A stretch of 22,474 nt of DNA from JAVZJR01 sp964435235 (lineage in GTDB: Archaea > Micrarchaeota > Micrarchaeia > Anstonellales > Bilamarchaeaceae): the NCBI GenBank assembly GCA_964435235.1, contig CAYSXZ010000010.1, forward strand, positions 1 through 22,474, written 5' to 3'. A program made the translations under genes and the position numbers. Every line of letters starts with the position of its first letter. Position 1 is the first letter of the stretch. The notes under the pieces were generated by a model. That model was given only the letters and a program-made list of their open reading frames with translations. It was not told the origin of the DNA and made no database searches. Positions 15,502 through 21,531 of the stretch are shown here, one piece after another.

Positions 15502-15966
15502 ATGAACTGGAAATTCCACTTTCTAATAGGTGCATTCGTTGCTGCATTGATAGCGCTTGCTTTTCACTTCAGTATATTTACAATTTTTCTTGCGGCTGTT
15601 GTCGGAGGCGTCTCTGCACTCGCACCTGATATAGATCACGATTCAAGCAAGATAAGAAGTATAGCTAATTATACAGTACCGATTTTTAGTATTTTCTTCG
15701 TTCTTTCATCATCTTGTTATATTGATATAGCATGTATAGCCGCAAACTGGAGGAACATATTTGTTTCAGCGCTCGCAATAACTGGTTTATACACAATCGT
15801 AATGACGTATTTAAAGCCCTCTCATCGCGGTGTGACACATTCTATTCTGTTTGCGTTCATTTACTTTGCTATTCTTTATGCAGTCTCCACTCTTTCATTC
15901 GCTCTTTTTGGTCTTGCTGGCTATCTCTCGCATCTTGTTGCGGATGGCGAAATAAAATTAGCCTGA
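15502..15966 (+). CDS. YdjM-like membrane-bound metal-dependent hydrolase (DUF457)
   Basis: 154 residues with about four hydrophobic segments and the conserved polar motifs of the LexA-regulated YdjM/DUF457 family: H6, APDIDHDSSK (41-50), SHRGVTHS (107-114) and GYLSHLVADGEIK (140-152). These histidines and aspartates are predicted metal ligands at the membrane surface; the substrate is unknown, and family members are annotated as putative hydrolases. ATG 15502 has no Shine-Dalgarno motif; a T-rich tract precedes it, so it may be read from the SIMPL transcript or be leaderless. The final nine bases overlap the end of the convergent Cys-repeat gene. Confidence 0.82.
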   Translation: MNWKFHFLIGAFVAALIALAFHFSIFTIFLAAVVGGVSALAPDIDHDSSKIRSIANYTVPIFSIFFVLSSSCYIDIACIAANWRNIFVSALAITGLYTIVMTYLKPSHRGVTHSILFAFIYFAILYAVSTLSFALFGLAGYLSHLVADGEIKLA

Positions 15967-17229
15967 ACTTGTGCGGCTCACGTACAGATTATACGCATCT
16001 ACACATCCCTTTCTTTCTAGTTCGGTTTGAATGTAATCGCATAGGCTTACATCGTTGTAGAGTTTTGCAGATTCTATGTAACATTTATTTTTCCATTCTA
16101 TCTGAGCAACCCTGCTGCAATATGTATAGTTCAAGTTTGGATTATTCAATATGACTCCCTGATAACAGGTTCTTGCAAATTTTGGATTGTTCATCATATC
16201 ACATGCTGCGGGGTTGCCGTATTTTTTTCCGTACTCAAAATAGCAGTTAAAGGCGTTCGTGGTTGCGAGAGGATGTATCAGCTGGCACCCAGTTACGTCT
16301 CCAGTGTTAAGTGTGTAGATGGAATAACATTTCCAGAGGTTATCTAATTGGAGCGTTTTGCTATAATCGCATATGGAAACATCCTTCTCCTTAACCGCAA
16401 AATAAGAATAGCAATCGAGAGCATATATGCTCTCACTTGTTATCTCTGTGCACATTAACTTGTTATCCGTGAATATTGCATACAGTTGCCAGCAATATTC
16501 CTTCTGCGAAACTAGTGAAAGATCATCGCAACTCGCAGTATTCGGGTTAAGTACTGCTTTACATGCTTGTTTTTTTGGAGGACTTGATATAAGTTCGCAC
16601 ATTGCAATTTCATTTTTGCTTATACTGTAGTTTAGAAGGCAATCTTCGTCATTCCCGCAGTAAGAGGAATTACTCTTTTTAAGCGCAAGACAAACTCTTA
16701 GTGCCGTATCGTTAAGATAATAACATGGTTCAAAGATTCTTTTGCATTCTAAGGCTTTCTTCTCTTGGACCACATCGCAAAGCGAGAGGTTGTTGGTAAT
16801 ATTTACATGTATAATAATGCAGTTGTAAAGTATGTTTTCGTCTTTGATTTTTAGGCAACCATCAAGACTATAATTTGCTATTGCAACATAACAAGCGAGC
16901 TTATCAGTCTCATTTATTATCCAGTCGCAGTACTTAGCATCTTTCTCTTCTATAGCTTTCGCATAAAGGCAGTCATCGTCGCATATCTCAGTTTCATTTG
17001 TCATTGTTTCGTTTATCGTTTGGTTGGTTTGGTTTGTTACAGGCGTGGTTATGTTACTCGTTTGATTTCTTTCTTCTTCTAGCGGTCTTTCCCTTGTTGG
17101 CTGTGCTATGAACAACACGATCGCTCCAACAATTATCAACAATGCGATTATCAGACCAATGCGCACCATCCTAGATTTTAGGTTTTTTTCGTCGTCTTCT
17201 TCTTTTTCAATCTTAACGTTCTTTGCCAT
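15958..17229 (-). CDS. Membrane-anchored cysteine-rich repeat protein
   Basis: 423 residues, not assigned to a named family. Order of parts: charged cytoplasmic N-terminus (1-21), one transmembrane helix (22-42), a linker with six N-x-S/T sequons packed between about 55 and 82, then an extracytoplasmic region with 28 cysteines to the C-terminus. The cysteines follow a degenerate pattern, roughly C-x2-I-x(7-9)-C-(Y/F)-x(10-15)-C, suggesting a chain of short alpha-hairpins closed by disulfides. I recall similar Cys-hairpin proteins in small archaea, without known function. ATG 17229 is preferred over an upstream TTG: a TTTAAAAA box at 17251-17258 predicts transcription start at about 17227-17230, that is, a leaderless mRNA. 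Confidence 0.8.
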   Translation of the reverse strand: MAKNVKIEKEEDDEKNLKSRMVRIGLIIALLIIVGAIVLFIAQPTRERPLEEERNQTSNITTPVTNQTNQTINETMTNETEICDDDCLYAKAIEEKDAKYCDWIINETDKLACYVAIANYSLDGCLKIKDENILYNCIIIHVNITNNLSLCDVVQEKKALECKRIFEPCYYLNDTALRVCLALKKSNSSYCGNDEDCLLNYSISKNEIAMCELISSPPKKQACKAVLNPNTASCDDLSLVSQKEYCWQLYAIFTDNKLMCTEITSESIYALDCYSYFAVKEKDVSICDYSKTLQLDNLWKCYSIYTLNTGDVTGCQLIHPLATTNAFNCYFEYGKKYGNPAACDMMNNPKFARTCYQGVILNNPNLNYTYCSRVAQIEWKNKCYIESAKLYNDVSLCDYIQTELERKGCVDAYNLYVSRTSSG

Positions 17230-17250
17230 GGAAAACTCTCGTAACAAATA

Positions 17251-17258
17251 TTTTTAAA
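17251..17258 (-). promoter_or_regulatory. TATA box of the Cys-repeat gene (leaderless)
   Basis: TTTAAAAA on the minus strand, centred about 26 bases before the ATG at 17229. Transcription would therefore begin at the start codon, matching the lack of a ribosome-binding motif there. Confidence 0.55.
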
Positions 17259-17308
17259 GCCATTATTCAGCGTTTATCGTTGGCAGAAATAAATCAGTAT
17301 GTTTTTCA

Positions 17309-17322
17309 CTCTTCGAGAAGAG
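17309..17322. promoter_or_regulatory. Perfect 14-base palindrome upstream of the EF-1A promoter
   Basis: CTCTTCGAGAAGAG is a perfect palindrome located 10-24 bases before the TTTAAATATATA box. Its place next to the BRE suggests a dimeric transcription-factor site. On the minus strand it follows a T6 run, so an alternative is part of a minus-strand 3' end. Function is inferred from position only. Confidence 0.35.
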
Positions 17323-17332
17323 AAAAAAGGAA

Positions 17333-17344
17333 TTTAAATATATA
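17333..17344 (+). promoter_or_regulatory. Strong TATA box upstream of the EF-1A leader or ncRNA
   Basis: TTTAAATATATA preceded by purine-rich AAAAAAGG (BRE-like). Predicted transcription start is at about 17360-17366, at the first hairpin of the structured element. It could drive EF-1A with a leader of about 165 bases, or a separate small RNA. Confidence 0.6.
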
Positions 17345-17357
17345 GGTGTTAGAATAT

Positions 17358-17429
17358 CTTCCGCCCTTTCGGGCAAGTGGGAGGAGAGATGGAGCCTCTG
17401 GTGTACCATCTCCCTCTTTGGATTGGAAG
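17358..17429 (+). ncRNA. Structured RNA or leader element before EF-1A
   Basis: A three-way junction can be drawn. The outer stem CTTCC (17358-17362) pairs with GGAAG (17425-17429). Hairpin 1 is GCCC/GGGC (17363-17374, four-base loop). Hairpin 2 is a 13-bp stem, 17379-17392 with 17406-17418, with one bulged A at 17385 and two G-U pairs at its base. Its 5' arm contains GGGAGG and an AUG. Read on the minus strand, hairpin 1 has a GAAA (GNRA) tetraloop and a T6 run lies at 17323-17328, so the active strand is not certain. It does not match any RNA class I recognise (not tRNA, C/D, SRP or RNase P RNA). Whether it is an independent ncRNA or the 5' part of the EF-1A mRNA is open. Confidence 0.4.
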
Positions 17430-17490
17430 CGTCTTAGTTATGGAAAGTTTTAAAAAAACCTACTTCTTAATTTATTCCACCGTTTTCTAA
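17389..17490 (+). CDS. Possible 33-codon upstream ORF in the EF-1A leader
   Basis: An ATG with a textbook GGGAGGAG motif four to five bases upstream opens a 33-residue hydrophobic reading frame (begins MEPLVYHLPLWIG) that ends with TAA at 17488-17490, 38 bases before EF-1A. The ribosome-binding site and AUG are both locked in the 13-bp stem at 17379-17418. The second half crosses a TATA-like box. No homology is recognised, and the peptide could be a by-product of the hairpin sequence. Confidence 0.2.
   Translation: MEPLVYHLPLWIGSVLVMESFKKTYFLIYSTVF
17448..17457 (+). promoter_or_regulatory. Second possible TATA box for EF-1A
   Basis: TTTTAAAAAA predicts a start near 17479 and a leader of about 50 bases carrying GGAGGT (17516-17521) before ATG 17529. 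If used, it would make EF-1A independent of the structured element. The box is near-palindromic and could also act on the minus strand. Confidence 0.4.
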
Positions 17491-17528
17491 ATGGTAAATA
17501 ACAAATAGAGTATGCGGAGGTAAGAAAT

Positions 17529-18800
17529 ATGGCAACAAAGGAGCATTTGAATTTAGTCTTTATAGGCCACGTCGACTCTGGAAAGTCGACCTCAGTAGGA
17601 AGAATCCTATACGAAACTGGCGCGATTTCAGAGCAGCAGCTCAACAAGCTCAAGGAAGAAGCGGCCAAGGTTGGTAAGACGACATTTGAATTTGCATTCG
17701 TCATGGATGAGTTAAGAGAAGAGCGTGAGCGTGGTGTTACGATAGATATCTCTCATAGAGAATTCGTAACTAATAAATATCATTGCACTATTATAGATGC
17801 GCCTGGTCACAGGGACTTTGTTAAGAACATGATCACAGGTGCAAGCCAGGCAGACGCTGCGATTCTTGTTGTATCTGTAAAGGATGGTGTTCAACCGCAA
17901 ACAAAAGAACACGCCTTCCTTGCGAAGGTTCTTGGTATCAACCAGATTGCGGTGAACATGAACAAGATGGACGCAGTCAATTACAGTCAAGCAGAGTACG
18001 AGAAAGTAAAAGGAGAGGTATCAAAGCTTCTTACTAGCATAGGTTATAACGTTGCGAACGTAAAATTCGTTCCATGCTCGAGCTATGTAGGAGACAATGT
18101 GACAAAGAAATCTCAAAACATGCCATGGTACACCGGGCCAACCCTTCTTGAGATTATAGATACATTTGTTGTACCACCAAAGCCAAAAGACAAACCATTA
18201 AGGCTTCCGATCCAGGATGTCTTTTCAATAACCGGTCACGGTACAGTTCCTGTAGGGAGGGTTGAGACAGGTGTAATGAAACCCAACATGTCAGTTATAG
18301 TTATGCCAGCAGGTGTTAAGGGAGAGGTAAAGAGAATAGAAATGCACCACCAAGAACTTCCTGAAGCAGTGCCAGGAGATAACGTTGGATTCAACCTCAA
18401 AGGCGTTGATAAGAAAGATATAAAGAGAGGAGATGTTGTAGGACCAGTAGACAATCCACCAACAGTTGCAGCTGAGTTCACGGCCCAGATAGTGGTGCTG
18501 AACCACCCGACCGCTATATCTGTAGGATATACGCCAGTTTTCCATATTCATACAGCACAATTTGCAGGGAAGGTAATTGAGATCGTAGAAAAGAAGGACC
18601 CAAAAACAGGCCAACCAATTCCAGGTAAGCCTGATTTCATAAAAACTGGTGATGTAGCCGTTGTGAAAATCCAGCCACTCAAACCAATTGTTATTGAGAA
18701 GTTCGCAAACTTCCCACCGCTTGGGAGATTCGCGATTAGGGATATGGGACAGACAGTGGCTGCTGGCGTTGTCTTAGATGTAACACCAAAAGCAGGGTAA
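17529..18800 (+). CDS. tuf: Translation elongation factor 1-alpha (aEF-1A/EF-Tu)
   Basis: 423 residues, full length. This GTPase brings aminoacyl-tRNA to the ribosomal A site. G motifs: GHVDSGKST (13-21), RGVTIDISH in switch I, DAPGHRDFVKNMITGASQAD, and NKMD. The G5 position reads PCSSYVGDN. Domain II follows LRLPIQDVFSITGHGTVPVG and domain III ends with GRFAIRDMGQTVAAGVV. GGAGGT at 17516-17521 gives the start, one of the few genes here with a full GGAGG motif. It stands alone rather than with fusA or rps10, behind an unusual 300-base upstream region. Confidence 0.98.
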   Translation: MATKEHLNLVFIGHVDSGKSTSVGRILYETGAISEQQLNKLKEEAAKVGKTTFEFAFVMDELREERERGVTIDISHREFVTNKYHCTIIDAPGHRDFVKNMITGASQADAAILVVSVKDGVQPQTKEHAFLAKVLGINQIAVNMNKMDAVNYSQAEYEKVKGEVSKLLTSIGYNVANVKFVPCSSYVGDNVTKKSQNMPWYTGPTLLEIIDTFVVPPKPKDKPLRLPIQDVFSITGHGTVPVGRVETGVMKPNMSVIVMPAGVKGEVKRIEMHHQELPEAVPGDNVGFNLKGVDKKDIKRGDVVGPVDNPPTVAAEFTAQIVVLNHPTAISVGYTPVFHIHTAQFAGKVIEIVEKKDPKTGQPIPGKPDFIKTGDVAVVKIQPLKPIVIEKFANFPPLGRFAIRDMGQTVAAGVVLDVTPKAG

Positions 18801-18810
18801 AACCAATATA

Positions 18811-18885
18811 TTCTATTTTATTTCTTCCCTTCTTTTTCCTCTATTATCTTTTTTCCATATCTTTTTCTTCCATTACAAAAAATTA
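18811..18885 (+). terminator. T-rich terminator after EF-1A
   Basis: Repeated T-runs of four to six bases in a pyrimidine-rich plus strand, beginning about 10 bases after the EF-1A stop. This is typical of a strong archaeal terminator for a highly expressed gene. Confidence 0.6.
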
Positions 18886-18887
18886 GA

Positions 18888-18917
18888 AAAAGGAAATCCC
18901 ATAGAGGGATTCCTTTT
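18888..18917. repeat. Inverted repeat / hairpin in convergent intergenic region
   Basis: AAAGGAAATCCC pairs with GGGATTCCTTTT across a five-base loop with one bulged A. Followed by T-runs on either strand (TTTT on plus, TTTTTC then TTTTTT on minus), it resembles an intrinsic, bidirectional terminator, which would suit the convergent EF-1A and winged-helix genes. Confidence 0.5.
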
Positions 18918-18933
18918 AAAGTGGGAGGATGAC

Positions 18934-19001
18934 AGGAGAGAAAAGGCGCACATAAGGATGAGTGAGGGTTGAGAGGCGGGAGGTGGCACCTTTTCTCTTC
19001 T
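18934..19001. repeat. 13-bp inverted repeat enclosing a G-rich 42-base loop
   Basis: AGGAGAGAAAAGG (18934-18946) pairs with CCTTTTCTCTTCT (18989-19001) over 13 positions with one G-T wobble. The enclosed segment is G-rich on the plus strand (many GAG/GGG). A TTAATATATG box at 19019-19028 on the minus strand lies at the right distance to start a minus-strand RNA near 18996. No class of RNA is recognised; it may be only the 3' region of the winged-helix transcript. Confidence 0.35.
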
Positions 19002-19024
19002 CTGCCTTGCCAAATAAGCATATA

Positions 19025-19447
19025 TTAAGGAAAGAAGAAAACCTTCTTCCCAACCTGTTTCTTATGTAACAAGCCGCTATCGCACAGTCTATTTAGACGT
19101 GCAGATGCAGCATTCTTTCCGCGATAGTTAAACCTGTTTTTCACATCTTCAGCTGTTACCTTGCCGCTTTCCTTGACAAATGCTAATATTTCTTCGTCTA
19201 TTTCTGGGAGAAGTATCTCAGTTTCTTCCGGTTCTTTCATGCTACCTTCTATTGCTTCCAGCTTCGCTAGTATATTTTTGAGTATTCTATTGGTGTTTTC
19301 TCTTTCTTCGAGAAGCTTGTAAACAAGTTCTCCGAGAACAACCGGGTCGTTAAATTTATTGATATTCTCTTCGATGTCGCTTTTTATCTCGCTCTTGAAG
19401 GCGCTGTTGGCATTAGGTTTATATACTTTATTATTGTTATCTTCCAT
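19025..19447 (-). CDS. Winged-helix DNA-binding protein
   Basis: 140 residues. The N-terminal 35 are polar, 36-70 form a likely coiled coil (LVYKLLEERENTNRILKNIL) for dimerisation, and 82-140 read as a winged helix: helix 1 EEILAFVKESG, helix 2 TAEDVKNRF, recognition helix NAASARLNRLCDSG, then the wing LLHKKQVGKKVFFFP. It is probably a transcription regulator. ATG 19447 follows GGTGATG (19457-19451, minus). It is transcribed divergently from the HTH-PIN-ERCC4 genes across a shared TTTATAAA box with operator-like repeats, so it may regulate itself and them. No named family is recognised. Confidence 0.75.
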   Translation of the reverse strand: MEDNNNKVYKPNANSAFKSEIKSDIEENINKFNDPVVLGELVYKLLEERENTNRILKNILAKLEAIEGSMKEPEETEILLPEIDEEILAFVKESGKVTAEDVKNRFNYRGKNAASARLNRLCDSGLLHKKQVGKKVFFFP

Positions 19448-19461
19448 TAACATCACCATTT

Positions 19462-19527
19462 ACGCTTCGCAAGCGTTGCTTCGCAATCGCGCCAAGATCA
19501 CGCGATTGTCATGATATAATCATGATA
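19462..19527. promoter_or_regulatory. Cluster of inverted and direct repeats (operator candidates)
   Basis: Three elements sit between the divergent starts. ACGCTT-CGC-AAGCGT (19462-19476) is a perfect inverted repeat just before the winged-helix ribosome-binding site. CAATCGCG (19484-19491) and CGCGATTG (19501-19508) form an 8-bp inverted repeat. TCATGATA occurs twice (19509-19516, 19520-19527), 11 bases apart, on the same face of the helix. For the minus gene they lie in the leader or over the start site, where a repressor acts; for the plus operon they lie upstream of the TATA box, where an activator acts. Confidence 0.5.
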
Positions 19528-19529
19528 CA

Positions 19530-19537
19530 TTTATAAA
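19530..19537. promoter_or_regulatory. Palindromic bidirectional TATA box
   Basis: TTTATAAA is its own reverse complement. It predicts a plus start near 19560, about 18 bases before TTG 19578, and a minus start near 19507, about 60 bases before the winged-helix ATG. Both distances are correct, so one box may serve both directions. Confidence 0.6.
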
Positions 19538-19577
19538 GCTTTCGTGATGTTTCCACGTTCGTTAAAAGGTGAACACT

Positions 19578-20126
19578 TTGGACTCTTTTAAGCACCTCGT
19601 TTTTTCTCTCCTTCAACAGTTCAAAAAGAGAAACGAAAAACAACTTAGGCGTCTAAAGGACAGCTTCCTCAACGAAGCGACGTTAAAGACGAGTAAGCTC
19701 TATTTCGAGATTGCTGTTATTGCCTACGTTCTTTCAAAGATATCCTCGAAGCCGAGGCTGATAGGACGGGAATATCAAAGCGAACTCTTGCGCATAGAGA
19801 AATCCCTTACAGAATTTGCAAGCGGCGTAGGGAAGTACGATGATGCAACCCTCCTTCGCCTCCTTAAAAACGTCGAAGAAGATGTAAATGCACTCGAAAG
19901 GATAGACCAGAGATTCTTTAGAGATTTGGTGTCGAAGGGAAGAATAAAACTTGCAGCCACGATGTACGCTCAGGGTGTTTCTCTCGGTGTAGCCTCAGAG
20001 ATAAGTGGCATAGAAAAACAAGAAATACAAGAGTATGCTGGCAACACGATGATGTTCGACAGGATGAAAGAAGAAGTTTCCATAGGAGAAAGAATAAAAA
20101 AAGCAAGAAAAATGCTCGGTGAATAA
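19578..20126 (+). CDS. HTH-containing protein of unknown function, partner of the PIN gene
   Basis: 182 residues, largely helical, no transmembrane segment. The C-terminal part LAATMYAQGVSLGVASEISG followed by IEKQEIQEYAG (125-155) resembles the helix-turn-helix of UPF0175-type antitoxins (pattern A-x2-Y-x2-G-x-S-L-G-x-A-x-E-x-(S/A)-G-(V/I)). The N-terminal 110 residues are an unrecognised basic helical domain. TTG 19578 is chosen because AGGTGA (19567-19572) precedes it at the usual spacing; GTG 19569 lies inside that motif. The stop overlaps the ribosome-binding site of the PIN gene. Antitoxin-like partner or adaptor is an inference. Confidence 0.65.
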   Translation: MDSFKHLVFSLLQQFKKRNEKQLRRLKDSFLNEATLKTSKLYFEIAVIAYVLSKISSKPRLIGREYQSELLRIEKSLTEFASGVGKYDDATLLRLLKNVEEDVNALERIDQRFFRDLVSKGRIKLAATMYAQGVSLGVASEISGIEKQEIQEYAGNTMMFDRMKEEVSIGERIKKARKMLGE

Positions 20127-20127
20127 T

Positions 20128-20814
20128 GTGAAAACCAAGGATTTAGTATGTGATACTAGTTCTTTCATATCCTTAACATCCTCCTGCCTCTTAGAGATCA
20201 TCTATTTTTTAACAGAGAAATGCAAAGTGCGTTTTATAATTCCACCAGGGGTTGAGGACGAAGCAATTCTCTATCCGATGAGTAAAGGCATAAAAAAATA
20301 CCTCTTTTCAGCTATAAGGATAAAAGACGCGATAAACGATGGCGTCATAATTAGAACGGAAGAGGAACGCACGGTATTAGAAGCAGAGCTTATAATGAAG
20401 CTTGCGAACAATCTTTTTTACATGCGCGGAAAGCCGATCACGCTCATCCAACGTGGAGAATCAGAGATGCTTGCGCTGGCCCTTGAGCTTGATGTGAAGA
20501 ACATTCTTGTAGACGAACGAACAACGCGATTGCTGATAGAAGCCCCATTTAAACTAAAAGACCATATGGAAGAAGAATTTGGTGTTAACGTCATGGTAAA
20601 CAGACACAACATGGAGGAGCTCTCAAAACGTATAGGCAATATGAGTGTTATAAGAAGTAGCGAACTAGTGATATTAGCTTATGAATACGGCTTTTTTGAC
20701 AAATACCAGAATATGGAGAAGACAGCTCTCGAAGCCGCGCTTTATCGAATAAAATTTTCCGGTTGCAGCATAGGTTTCGGGGAGATAGAACAGTGCCTGA
20801 GCCAGGTGAAATAG
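20128..20814 (+). CDS. PIN-like domain protein (predicted RNase)
   Basis: 228 residues. The four acidic positions of a PIN nuclease are in order: D9 in VCDTSSFISL, E43/E45 in PPGVEDEAI, E111 (and E113) in RGESEMLALALEL and D129 in NILVDERTTRLL. PIN enzymes cut RNA with divalent metal; short versions are VapC toxins. This protein has an extra C-terminal helical part of about 65 residues (165-228) and is longer than VapC. GTG 20128 follows GGTGAA at 20118-20123. It is translationally coupled to the HTH gene before and the ERCC4 nuclease after. Whether it is a toxin, an rRNA-processing Nob1-like enzyme or something else cannot be told; no zinc ribbon is seen, against Nob1. Confidence 0.7.
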   Translation: MKTKDLVCDTSSFISLTSSCLLEIIYFLTEKCKVRFIIPPGVEDEAILYPMSKGIKKYLFSAIRIKDAINDGVIIRTEEERTVLEAELIMKLANNLFYMRGKPITLIQRGESEMLALALELDVKNILVDERTTRLLIEAPFKLKDHMEEEFGVNVMVNRHNMEELSKRIGNMSVIRSSELVILAYEYGFFDKYQNMEKTALEAALYRIKFSGCSIGFGEIEQCLSQVK

Positions 20815-21510
20815 GTGCAGGAATTCTTAGAAGGACCAGAATCCGAAAAGGTCCATATAGTTGTGGACTATCGTGAAGACGAATCGTTTGATGAATGCCT
20901 AATTAATATGGGTGCGGTGGTAAAGAGACAAGTACTGCCTTTAGGAGACTTTCTATGCTCTTCAAGATTGATTGTAGAAAGAAAGACAAGGGCTGATTTT
21001 GAGAATTCTGTGGTGGACGGGAGGCTTTTCAGCCAATTACAACAACTTGTTGAAAATTACCCGCGGGTTGTTGTGATAGTAGAAGGAACGAGAGAAGAGT
21101 CGCCAGAGAGAATCAGAAAGGAAGCAGTGCTTGGTGCCTACGCATCCATCATGTCTGATTTTGGCGCCTCTTTAATATTCACAAAAGATATGCCTAGCAC
21201 CGCTGAGATGGTATTTGCTCTTGGCAAACATGAGCAGCTTGCAAAAAAGCAGCCGATGAGAATTTTTGCAAAAAGAAAAACCCTTACTCCATCACAAACT
21301 CAACGTTCCATAGTAGAAATGCTTCCTATGGTTGGACCAAGGCTTGCAAGAGCAATGCTGCTGCACTTTGGTAATGTTGAAAGTATTATGAAAGCATCGC
21401 AAAAAGAGTTAGAAGCCGTACCAGGTCTTGGTAAGAAGAGGGCGAGGATTATTCGTTCATTGCTCGTTTATAACTATAAAGAGGAAGAGGATAAATTAAA
21501 CAGTTATTAA
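20815..21510 (+). CDS. ERCC4-type structure-specific nuclease (XPF/Hef-like, helicase-less)
   Basis: 231 residues, matching the short archaeal XPF form without the helicase. Nuclease domain: D18 in VVDYRED, GDF (44-46), the signature VERKTRAD (54-61, E55, R56, K57, D61) and DGRLFSQL. The tandem helix-hairpin-helix domain at about 166-217 shows LPMVGPRLARAML and VPGLGKKRARII. Such enzymes cut 3' flaps, forks and bubbles in DNA repair and replication restart, usually as dimers. No C-terminal PCNA-binding motif is visible. GTG 20815 follows AGGTGA at 20804-20809 and lies directly after the PIN stop, so the two are co-translated. Confidence 0.92.
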   Translation: MQEFLEGPESEKVHIVVDYREDESFDECLINMGAVVKRQVLPLGDFLCSSRLIVERKTRADFENSVVDGRLFSQLQQLVENYPRVVVIVEGTREESPERIRKEAVLGAYASIMSDFGASLIFTKDMPSTAEMVFALGKHEQLAKKQPMRIFAKRKTLTPSQTQRSIVEMLPMVGPRLARAMLLHFGNVESIMKASQKELEAVPGLGKKRARIIRSLLVYNYKEEEDKLNSY

Positions 21511-21531
21511 TCTGATGGTGCTGCTATCTGC

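Noticed and set aside
15732..16154. 140-codon plus-strand frame overlapping the YdjM-like and Cys-repeat genes
   Set aside because: His/Cys/Arg-rich out-of-frame reading of two better-supported genes, with no start signal.
17358..17429. Assignment of the structured element as tRNA, H/ACA RNA or SRP RNA
   Set aside because: No T-loop or acceptor stem; no single hairpin with guide pocket, K-turn and ACA at a correct distance; no SRP helix 8 motif. Left as unclassified.
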